5,048 nucleotides of DNA. It comes from Gammaproteobacteria bacterium (GTDB taxonomy: Bacteria > Pseudomonadota > Gammaproteobacteria > Pseudomonadales > Pseudohongiellaceae). The DNA lies in the NCBI GenBank assembly GCA_002727755.1, contig PBXX01000030.1, positions 61,130-66,177 on the forward strand. Reading direction: 5' to 3'. Numbering within the stretch: position 1 is the stretch's first letter; every line of letters starts with the position of its first letter. Below are positions 1-5,048 of this stretch, in pieces. The notes below the pieces were generated by a model. That model was not told where the DNA came from, did no database searches, and worked only from the letters and a program-made list of their open reading frames with translations. A program made the position numbers and the translations under genes.

Positions 1-1178
1 ATTCCTGTATACTTCAAAAAATTCATGTGCTCTTTGTGATAGGCGCGGCCCTCAATCTTTGTTTTACCAGCAGACATTATGTTGAATAACTCTGCCACAC
101 GCTTAACTAATGCTAGTCCAAGGAACAAGGAAAAAGAAAACCCTAGAAGCCACGAAGTAGTCTGCAATTCTATAGATTCAGCGCCTGCCATTATTCTGAG
201 AGTGTATAGAAAAGCAAGTATTACTACGTCTAACATAAAAATATTTTTTAAATAAAAACTATAAGCAAAATTGATTAACCCATAGATGAAGAAAATTATG
301 AGAAAGTTAATTGGCAAGTAAAAAGCAGTGATTGCACCCAAAACAAATAAGCATGGCGCTGCGATTAGTCCAGTCACTACTGAGAGACTCCCGGATGCGA
401 AAGGCCGATTGAATTTTGTAAGGTGGTTTCTATCGTGGGATAAATCAAAGAGATCATTCATTAGATAAACACTCGAGGCGCAGAGTGAAAAGCTAATAAA
501 TGTGATTAATAAATCTGAAATTAAGCCTGTGTTCGATAGCTGATGAGACAGTATTAGGGGAATGAATACTAATAAATTCTTTAGCCATTGATGAGGGCGG
601 ACTGATCTAAATAATTGGCTTAAAGCAGGTTCTGGAGGATCAAAGCTAAGGGTGTTTTTAAATTTTTTGGAATTTATTGTCTTAACTTTACAGTTGACGA
701 TTACAGCCTGCGAGGCTTTGTTCCAAATTACTGTGTCTTCTCGCGAATTACCCGCATAGGAAAAAGGCTTTCCTTTCGTGAGCATTTCTATTTTTTTTAA
801 TTTTGTTCGACTGGTGAGATTAATATTTTTGTCACTGCCAAAAGTTGAATCAAAGAGTTTCATGTGATTGTTTACTTCGTCGACAGCTTTTTGACTTGAC
901 CCGGAAATAAGTATTAGTTCCCTGTTCTCTTTCTTTTGCATGTGTAAGTATTTTAAAAACTCAGTATTCACAGGCAGAGTCTCAACAGGCATATCAACCC
1001 TCTTTGATAGCTGAAATTTTAGATAGGCACGACCTCTGGCTAGCCAAAATAAAAGTGACAGGCAGTAGAAAATATTTCTTTTTAAGAGGATAAGTATTTC
1101 TTCAAACAGAATGTCTGTTTTTAGCAGCGTTCCATCCAAGTCAACGAATAGAGGCGTGTTTTCTTTAGAATTAATCAA
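1..1178 (-). CDS. HAD phosphatase-UbiA prenyltransferase fusion, polyprenyl-phosphate phosphoribosyltransferase-like (3' end cut by window edge)
   Basis: I translated this by hand: 392 codons stay open to the left edge, so the C-terminus is missing. Residues about 9-165 form a HAD domain: nucleophile motif VDLDGT (D13, D15), motif II ISGSS (S92), a lysine near 135-137, and an acidic motif GNSREDTVIW (D148). A helical cap lies between motifs I and II. After RPHQW (194-198) a multi-helix membrane UbiA domain begins, with the first metal/diphosphate motif NDLFDLSHDR (241-250) and the second region DVVILAFLYTLRIMAG (317-332). By family knowledge the UbiA part resembles mycobacterial Rv3806c, which joins PRPP to decaprenyl phosphate; the HAD part plausibly removes the 5-phosphate, done by a separate protein in mycobacteria. 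The start is TTG, 3 nt after the upstream gene's stop and in the same frame; no ATG precedes HAD motif I. The Shine-Dalgarno is poor, so translational coupling is likely. The exact substrate is inferred from neighbours. Confidence 0.88.
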   Translation of the reverse strand, partial: MINSKENTPLFVDLDGTLLKTDILFEEILILLKRNIFYCLSLLFWLARGRAYLKFQLSKRVDMPVETLPVNTEFLKYLHMQKKENRELILISGSSQKAVDEVNNHMKLFDSTFGSDKNINLTSRTKLKKIEMLTKGKPFSYAGNSREDTVIWNKASQAVIVNCKVKTINSKKFKNTLSFDPPEPALSQLFRSVRPHQWLKNLLVFIPLILSHQLSNTGLISDLLITFISFSLCASSVYLMNDLFDLSHDRNHLTKFNRPFASGSLSVVTGLIAAPCLFVLGAITAFYLPINFLIIFFIYGLINFAYSFYLKNIFMLDVVILAFLYTLRIMAGAESIELQTTSWLLGFSFSLFLGLALVKRVAELFNIMSAGKTKIEGRAYHKEHMNFLKYTG

Positions 1179-1181
1179 TTT

Positions 1182-1916
1182 CTATATCTTGACTCTTTTG
1201 AAGATGGCTTCAGGAATCATGTGGATAGCTAACATGATGAAGCGCCAGTAAAATGGGGCGTAAATGACATGCTTCTTTTTACCGATGCCCTTTACAATAG
1301 TGGGAGCGATTGCTTCAGGTGAGGACCAAAGCGGCCCTTTTTCCAACTGCGCCGTCATTGGAGAATCTACAAGGCCGGGTCTAATATCAATAATATGTAT
1401 ATTTTCATTTAGCAAGCTTCCGCGTAGGCCCTGAAGGTAAGTGGAGACCATTGATTTTGCAGCACCATAAACAAAATTAGGTTGCCGTCCACGCTCTCCA
1501 GCGACGGAGGTAATAATGGCCAGAGTGCCTTTTCGCTCCTTTCTCAAATTGTTCACAATTTCAGTACATAAGGAGATAACACTGAGACCGTTTACATTAA
1601 TGGCAGCTTCGGCTTTTTCATAGTTTGCCTGACATTCTTCCTGGTTTGGTAAGTTGCCATGGCAGATTAATGCGATATCGATGCTCCCCAAGAATTCAAC
1701 TGCTGAATTAATAACCGACGAGTGATCGCTCGTATTTTCAGCATCGTAAAGAACTGCGCCTACTGCTTTTGCTCCTCTCACCTCAAGATCAATAGCTGCT
1801 TCTTGAAGAAGTAGCTTGTCCCTTGCAACTAGAAAAATTTTGGCATTTTTGACAGCATACAAACGAGATATTGACCGCGCTATCGCAGATGTTGCACCAA
1901 TGATCAAAATATTCAT
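1182..1916 (-). CDS. dprE2: DprE2-like SDR, decaprenylphospho-beta-D-erythro-pentofuranosid-2-ulose 2-reductase homologue
   Basis: This 244-residue short-chain dehydrogenase should reduce the 2-keto sugar made by the DprE1-like partner, completing 2'-epimerisation of lipid-linked ribose to arabinose with NAD(P)H. The Rossmann nucleotide loop is IIGATSAIA (5-13), a DprE2-type variant of TGxxxGxG. The catalytic set is S137 and YxxxK (Y150, K154). The block AGERGRQPNFVYGAAKS (139-155) closely resembles recalled mycobacterial DprE2, as do RPGLVDSPMTA (179-189) and the C-terminal end IPEAIFKRVKI. A hydrophobic stretch at about 222-235 may dock on the membrane, where the substrate lies. The start is ATG, 16 nt after the DprE1-like stop, with no clear Shine-Dalgarno. 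Length matches the family. Its stop TAG is followed by AAA and then the TTG start of the next gene in the same frame. Family assignment is firm; the lipid carrier in this organism is unknown. Confidence 0.92.
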   Translation of the reverse strand: MNILIIGATSAIARSISRLYAVKNAKIFLVARDKLLLQEAAIDLEVRGAKAVGAVLYDAENTSDHSSVINSAVEFLGSIDIALICHGNLPNQEECQANYEKAEAAINVNGLSVISLCTEIVNNLRKERKGTLAIITSVAGERGRQPNFVYGAAKSMVSTYLQGLRGSLLNENIHIIDIRPGLVDSPMTAQLEKGPLWSSPEAIAPTIVKGIGKKKHVIYAPFYWRFIMLAIHMIPEAIFKRVKI

Positions 1917-1932
1917 AAGTTCGAGGTTAAAT

Positions 1933-3246
1933 TTAGTTTGTTAACCCAAGTCGTCTTGATTGTTGGGAAGCAAAAATATTTTTCGGGTCATATTTAGCTT
2001 TAACAGAGATAAACTTTTCCCAATTTTTATAGGATTTCTTAAATACTTGCTCGCTCATTCTCGCATCTTTCGCAAGGTATTGCCTCCCTTCATACGACAA
2101 CACTATTTCGTCTAATTCATCAAGCATTGGTAATAGTGTTGCATCCCTTTTGAAGTCCATAGCAAGCGTATAGCCAGCTTCAGGGAAAGAGAGATAATTG
2201 TCATTGCCCCTTACGAATTTTTTTAGAACTGATAGCGCTGGCGCTTTACCAGCGTCCGATATCTTTTTCAAAATTATTGTAATTGCCTCCAGCGAACAAT
2301 CCATTGGGACCACAAACTGATATTGAATAAATCCCCTAGAACCATAAACCAAATTCCAGTTTGTTAAACCATCCAGTGGGAAAAAATAGGACTCATAACT
2401 TACTTTCTTTGATTTTTTTCGAATTACTTGAGACTGATAGAGTAGTTCGTTGAACACTTTTATAGAGTATTTGTTGAGTAATTTGGTTGGGGTTATTGAA
2501 GGAATCGGTAGCTCTCTTCGTAAAATTGGTTGCTGCAATCCCTTTTCGCTGTGATTCCCAACGTGAACCAAAGACCTTCCCCGTTTTTTTTCTTGTGCTA
2601 GCGCATCCAGCCATGCCACTGAATACTCGCTCTCTTCAGATTCATCAAATATATCCATGCACTCCCTAAGGTCGCCCGCAACCTGCGTTTTTTTATCAAT
2701 AGAAGCACTTGTCACTTTTTTTATAATGATTGTGGCGTTAAGGATTACTCCCGTTAAACCCATACCGCCACATGTTGCCAGGAACAGGTCTTTTTTTTTG
2801 GATCTAGAACACTCTACAATTTCCCCGCTGGCTAGCAACAATTCCAAGCTGACTAAATGTTGGCAAAAACTTCCTGCCTGATGGTGGTTCTTCCCATGAA
2901 TATCTGCGGCAATTGCGCCACCAACGGTAATATATTTAGTTCCGGGTAACACTGGCGGAAAATGTCCAGTTGGAATAACCAGATTAAGTATATCTTTAAG
3001 TTGGACACCCGAGCCGCATGTTATTGTATTTTTAGCGGTGTCTAATGAAATGAAGTTATCCAGGAATCGAGTATTCAAAACTTGGTCAGCTAAAGCACTA
3101 TCACCATAGCTACGACCGCTTCCTCGGGTGATAATGTGACTGTCTCGCGCGTTATTTAAAAAGTGGCTTTGGGCAGACCTTTGTGAAACAGGTTCAATAA
3201 TTTCTGCTATCGCAGTTGGGTATCGGCCCCATCCAGAAAGTTGCAT
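1933..3246 (-). CDS. dprE1: DprE1-like FAD-dependent decaprenylphosphoryl-beta-D-ribose 2-oxidase homologue
   Basis: This 437-residue protein belongs to the FAD-binding type 4 (VAO/PCMH) oxidoreductases and should oxidise the ribose C2 hydroxyl of polyprenyl-phosphoryl ribose. The N-terminal FAD domain shows SGWGRYP (4-10), the pyrophosphate loop TRGSGRSYGDSAL (40-52), and VGGAIAADIHGKNHH (108-122) with H117 at the position of mycobacterial DprE1 His132. The C-terminal substrate domain has YSVAWLDA (208-215), GFIQYQFVVP (305-314), K342, and YLAKDAR (390-396), with K393 matching catalytic Lys418. A362 occupies the place of the drug-reactive Cys387. I chose ATG at 3246 over a TTG 12 nt upstream because it gives the usual family N-terminus and a weak GGAA Shine-Dalgarno about 6 nt upstream. 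It is the first gene of the leftward operon. An A9 tract in the coding strand (K150-K152) and an A8 tract near residue 220 are possible slippage sites. Confidence 0.95.
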   Translation of the reverse strand: MQLSGWGRYPTAIAEIIEPVSQRSAQSHFLNNARDSHIITRGSGRSYGDSALADQVLNTRFLDNFISLDTAKNTITCGSGVQLKDILNLVIPTGHFPPVLPGTKYITVGGAIAADIHGKNHHQAGSFCQHLVSLELLLASGEIVECSRSKKKDLFLATCGGMGLTGVILNATIIIKKVTSASIDKKTQVAGDLRECMDIFDESEESEYSVAWLDALAQEKKRGRSLVHVGNHSEKGLQQPILRRELPIPSITPTKLLNKYSIKVFNELLYQSQVIRKKSKKVSYESYFFPLDGLTNWNLVYGSRGFIQYQFVVPMDCSLEAITIILKKISDAGKAPALSVLKKFVRGNDNYLSFPEAGYTLAMDFKRDATLLPMLDELDEIVLSYEGRQYLAKDARMSEQVFKKSYKNWEKFISVKAKYDPKNIFASQQSRRLGLTN

Positions 3247-3380
3247 CTCTTTTTCCAATATTTGTGAATAGCTATGGTGCTTGATTATTATTTATTTTAC
3301 TTTAAATACCAAAATAAACGATTAATAATTATCTAAAATCAATTTACTAGGAATTGTTTTTTTAAGAGATATAGAATTTG
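3247..3380. promoter_or_regulatory. AT-rich divergent intergenic region, presumed promoters for both directions
   Basis: This 134-nt gap separates the starts of the leftward DprE1-like gene and the rightward IMPase-family gene, so it must hold the promoter of each or be read through from elsewhere. It is strikingly AT-rich, with several overlapping -10-like words: TAAAAT at 3334-3339 on the plus strand and the same word on the minus strand at 3299-3294. None has a convincing -35 box at 16-18 nt, so I do not assign exact promoters. A purine stretch AAGAGA (3364-3369) is the only Shine-Dalgarno candidate for the rightward gene. Confidence 0.5.
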
Positions 3381-4196
3381 ATGAATCTCAGTGATATTGA
3401 AAAATTTGCTCGCAGTCTAGCGATAGAAGCAGGAAGCCTTATAAAAAGTGAGAGTGACGAAGGGGCATCTGTCGTTCAGACTTTTAAAAATGAGCATGAA
3501 CTGGTTACCAGTGCTGATATTGCGGTAGATAAATACATCTGTCACGAGATCAATAAGGCGTTTCCCGAACATGCTATTGTCTCCGAGGAGACATTTCCTA
3601 AAACCAATGATTTTGATAAAACAGCGACCTCATTCTGGATAATTGATCCCATTGATGGAACTGTCAATTTTGCTCATAAGCACGATCAATCGGCAGTTTC
3701 CATTGCATTCTCTCAGAATGGTTATATCGAAATTGGTATGGTCTACAACCCGTTCACTAACGAGATGTTCTCAGCAAGCAGAGGAAAAGGGGCTTTTTTA
3801 AATGGGGAGCCAATTAAAGTTGCTGAAAAGAAAGATATGCGGCGCGCTATTGTTGCCACAGGATTTCCATACGAGAAATCAAATATTGAACCCATGATCA
3901 ATAGAGTTGGAGAAATTCTTCGGCATTGTGCGGATATTCGCCGCCTTGGTTCGGCAGCTCTGGATATTTGCTGGTTAGCAGCAGGTCGCCTTGATGTATA
4001 TTACGAAAGCTTGAATCTATGGGATTTCGCGGCAGCTCGGCTTATCGCCTCGGAGGCTGGTGCAGTATGTGGTCATTTCAGTGAAGTACCTGATGGTGCG
4101 GACCCCCAATTCTATGAAAACGACTTGTTAATTACGAATGTCTATTTATTCCCTAAGATTAAAGAAATTTTGCGAGCTGCAAATGCCCTAAAATAG
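3381..4196 (+). CDS. Inositol monophosphatase (SuhB/IMPase) family phosphatase
   Basis: This 271-residue protein is a Mg-dependent, Li-sensitive-type sugar or inositol phosphatase by family. All core motifs are present: the SEE glutamates (E69, E70), motif 1 WIIDPIDGTVNF (86-97) with metal ligands D89 and D92, RRLGSAALD (187-195), and motif 2 LWDFAAARLIASEAGA (213-228) with D215. Length is normal for the family (about 260-275). The start is ATG 3381; a TTG directly before it is less likely. AAGAGA at 3364-3369 is a weak, rather distant Shine-Dalgarno. The gene diverges from the arabinose operon. It could dephosphorylate a sugar or nucleotide phosphate in the same pathway, act as a general SuhB-like enzyme, or be an unrelated neighbour. 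Sequence alone does not separate myo-inositol phosphatase, 3'-phosphoadenosine phosphatase and histidinol phosphatase activities, so no symbol is given. Confidence 0.93.
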   Translation: MNLSDIEKFARSLAIEAGSLIKSESDEGASVVQTFKNEHELVTSADIAVDKYICHEINKAFPEHAIVSEETFPKTNDFDKTATSFWIIDPIDGTVNFAHKHDQSAVSIAFSQNGYIEIGMVYNPFTNEMFSASRGKGAFLNGEPIKVAEKKDMRRAIVATGFPYEKSNIEPMINRVGEILRHCADIRRLGSAALDICWLAAGRLDVYYESLNLWDFAAARLIASEAGAVCGHFSEVPDGADPQFYENDLLITNVYLFPKIKEILRAANALK

Positions 4197-4199
4197 GGC
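4185..4199 (+). terminator. Short hairpin overlapping the IMPase-family stop codon, possible weak terminator
   Basis: A perfect 6-bp inverted repeat, GCCCTA-AAA-TAGGGC, spans the last codons and the TAG stop. No T-run follows (next bases CTATCATATT), so it lacks the second half of a rho-independent terminator. It may stabilise the 3' end of the transcript or be incidental. Confidence 0.25.
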
Positions 4200-4253
4200 C
4201 TATCATATTGAGTCTAGTTGAGCCCCCGTCACGACAAAAAGAGTCATAGATCA

Positions 4254-4282
4254 TTGACCTGCTATCATGAACCCCTTAGAGT
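4254..4282 (+). promoter_or_regulatory. Candidate sigma70-type promoter for the redoxin-cytochrome gene
   Basis: TTGACC (4254-4259) is five of six to the -35 consensus, and 17 nt later TAGAGT (4277-4282) is four of six to the -10 box. A better -10 word, TACAAT at 4292-4297, lies just downstream but has no matching -35. Either would give a leader of about 90-110 nt before the ATG at 4399. This is a pattern match only. Confidence 0.3.
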
Positions 4283-4314
4283 TAGCTGGGATACAATTTT
4301 CCTAGTTAAAAAGA

Positions 4315-4340
4315 TCGGCTTTTTGGCTAAATAGCCGAAA
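4315..4340. repeat. Overlapping inverted repeats in the leader of the redoxin-cytochrome gene
   Basis: TCGGCT (4315-4320) pairs perfectly with AGCCGA (4333-4338) around a 12-nt loop. The loop side also offers an alternative stem, TTTTGGCT (4321-4328) with AGCCGAAA (4333-4340), containing one G-T pair and a 4-nt loop. The two stems share their right arm, so they exclude each other. Read on the minus strand, the longer-loop stem is followed by TCTTTTT and resembles an intrinsic terminator, but no leftward gene is visible to its right. On the plus strand it would sit in the 5' leader of the downstream gene. Confidence 0.35.
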
Positions 4341-4385
4341 AGCGCTCTGGTCAACAATATTGGATGTTTTACTGAAAAAAGAGTT

Positions 4386-4392
4386 GAGGTGA
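4386..4392 (+). promoter_or_regulatory. Strong Shine-Dalgarno fixing the start at 4399
   Basis: GAGGTGA matches the anti-Shine-Dalgarno of 16S rRNA and lies 6 nt before the ATG at 4399. It is followed by a further GGGG. It is much better than the ribosome binding sites of the other genes here and makes this start secure. Confidence 0.8.
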
Positions 4393-4398
4393 GGGGAT

Positions 4399-5048
4399 AT
4401 GTTGAGAAGCTTACTTTCTATGTCAATCATGCTGCCCGTTTTGGTCAGTGCTGCTGACCGAGTAGGGGATTTTTCGCTACTAGACCAAGATGGTTATCAC
4501 CATGGTATGAGCTGGTACGATGATCATGAAGCGGTGGTATTTCTTGTCCAATCGAATGACAGTGAATTTGTTTCGGCTGAAGTGTCTGAGTTTAACAAAC
4601 TGAAATCGAGATATGATGATGCTGGGATAGAGTTCATGATGATAAATCCCATGGGCCGCCTTAATAGAGAAGCAGTGCAAGCAAAGGTAAAAGAGTATGG
4701 GGTCGATATACCAGTTTTGATGGATGATGCTAGGTTGATTTCAGAGGCTCTGGGTATCAAACGCTTGGGTGAGGTTCTGATTTTTGACCCAAAAAGTTTT
4801 TCCGTTGATTTTCGTGGAAGCGTTCAGTCAGCTGAAGTCGCTCTTAAGCAGTTGCTCGAAAACGAAGAAATATCTCCGCAGATCGTAGAAACAGATGGCA
4901 CAGTGGTTAACTTTCCAGAAAAGGAGATTCCATCTTATGTAGCTGACATTGCTCCAGTTTTAGCTGAACAGTGTGCGAGCTGCCATCGTGAAGGCGGTGT
5001 CGCCCCCTTTGCAATGGATAGTCACACCATGGTCAAAGGTTGGTCTCC
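4399..5048 (+). CDS. Exported redoxin-like/cytochrome c protein, probable N-terminal part of a copper type II monooxygenase-like protein (3' end cut by window edge)
   Basis: I translated this by hand; 216 codons stay open to the right edge. Residues 1-19 look like a Sec signal peptide: Arg3, a hydrophobic core, and a small-residue end at SAA before D20. Residues about 20-155 resemble an AhpC/TSA-type thioredoxin fold: DFSLLDQDG (24-32), VVFLV (46-50), GIEFMMINP (76-84), DIPVLMDD (103-110), and EVLIFD (125-130). The usual CPxxC-like site is replaced by SNDSEF (52-57) and the cis-proline segment reads LGEV, so thiol redox activity is doubtful. A heme-c site CASCH (192-196) is followed by REGGVAPFAMDSHTMVKGWS (197-216). 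From family knowledge this order commonly continues into a copper type II, ascorbate-dependent (PHM-like) monooxygenase domain, which would lie beyond the window. The protein is probably periplasmic. Its relation to the arabinose genes is unknown; the 202-nt gap suggests its own transcription unit. Confidence 0.85.
   Translation, partial: MLRSLLSMSIMLPVLVSAADRVGDFSLLDQDGYHHGMSWYDDHEAVVFLVQSNDSEFVSAEVSEFNKLKSRYDDAGIEFMMINPMGRLNREAVQAKVKEYGVDIPVLMDDARLISEALGIKRLGEVLIFDPKSFSVDFRGSVQSAEVALKQLLENEEISPQIVETDGTVVNFPEKEIPSYVADIAPVLAEQCASCHREGGVAPFAMDSHTMVKGWS

Noticed and set aside
2393..2881. Three small open frames (2393-2614 minus, 2487-2669 plus, 2657-2881 plus)
   Set aside because: All lie inside the strongly supported DprE1-like gene in other frames, with no family-like motifs or ribosome binding sites of note.
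3247..3258. TTG at 3258 as start of the DprE1-like gene, adding four residues
   Set aside because: ATG at 3246 gives the usual N-terminus (MQLSGWGRYP) and has GGAA at suitable spacing, which the TTG codon itself overlaps.
3378..3380. TTG at 3378 as start of the IMPase-family gene
   Set aside because: It immediately precedes an ATG at 3381 in the same frame; the ATG is the simpler choice, though the weak Shine-Dalgarno spacing does not exclude the TTG.
4315..4338. Minus-strand intrinsic terminator
   Set aside because: The stem and following T-run look right on the minus strand, but the sequence to its right codes on the plus strand, so there is no visible leftward transcript to end.
4480..4760. 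Two minus-strand open frames antisense to the right-hand gene
   Set aside because: They overlap the plus-strand redoxin-cytochrome gene, which has a signal peptide, strong Shine-Dalgarno and heme motif; the antisense peptides look like nothing known.
1..5048. tRNA, rRNA, CRISPR array, insertion sequence or phage remnants
   Set aside because: I saw no regularly spaced repeats, transposase-like frames, terminal inverted repeats or tRNA-like cloverleaf sequence on either strand.

Overview
The window looks like Gram-negative, proteobacterial DNA of fairly low GC (about 40% by eye). It resembles a marine gammaproteobacterium, but that placement is inference. The Gram-negative reading rests on a Sec-exported protein with a c-type heme site at the right end and on the compact minus-strand gene cluster. 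There are no tRNA or rRNA genes, CRISPR arrays or insertion sequences, and coding density is high.

Left and centre (1-3246, minus strand): three tightly packed genes are transcribed leftward. In transcription order they are a DprE1-like FAD oxidoreductase, a DprE2-like short-chain dehydrogenase, and a HAD phosphatase-UbiA prenyltransferase fusion cut by the left edge. Together they match the mycobacterial route to polyprenyl-phosphate D-arabinofuranose. The UbiA domain would transfer phosphoribose from PRPP to a polyprenyl phosphate. The HAD domain would remove the 5-phosphate. DprE1 would oxidise the ribose C2 to a keto sugar and DprE2 would reduce it to the arabinose epimer. The lipid-linked D-arabinofuranose would then be used by an envelope, pilus or secreted-glycan arabinosyltransferase, which is not visible here. 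Gene spacings are 16 nt and 3 nt, so this is very likely one operon.

Middle right (3247-4196): an AT-rich divergent intergenic region separates this operon from a plus-strand inositol-monophosphatase (SuhB/IMPase) family gene with all metal-binding motifs intact. It may supply a sugar-phosphate phosphatase activity, or it may simply be a neighbour.

Right end (4197-5048): after about 200 nt of non-coding DNA with small inverted repeats, a plus-strand gene with a strong Shine-Dalgarno begins and runs off the edge. It encodes a signal peptide, a thioredoxin/AhpC-like domain lacking the redox cysteines, and a CxxCH heme-c site in a context typical of proteins that continue into a copper type II monooxygenase-like domain.

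The points most worth a second look are the complete arabinose-epimerisation module outside Actinobacteria, the alanine in DprE1 where mycobacteria carry the benzothiazinone-reactive cysteine, the same-frame TAG-AAA-TTG junction between the last two operon genes, and the cysteine-less redoxin domain.
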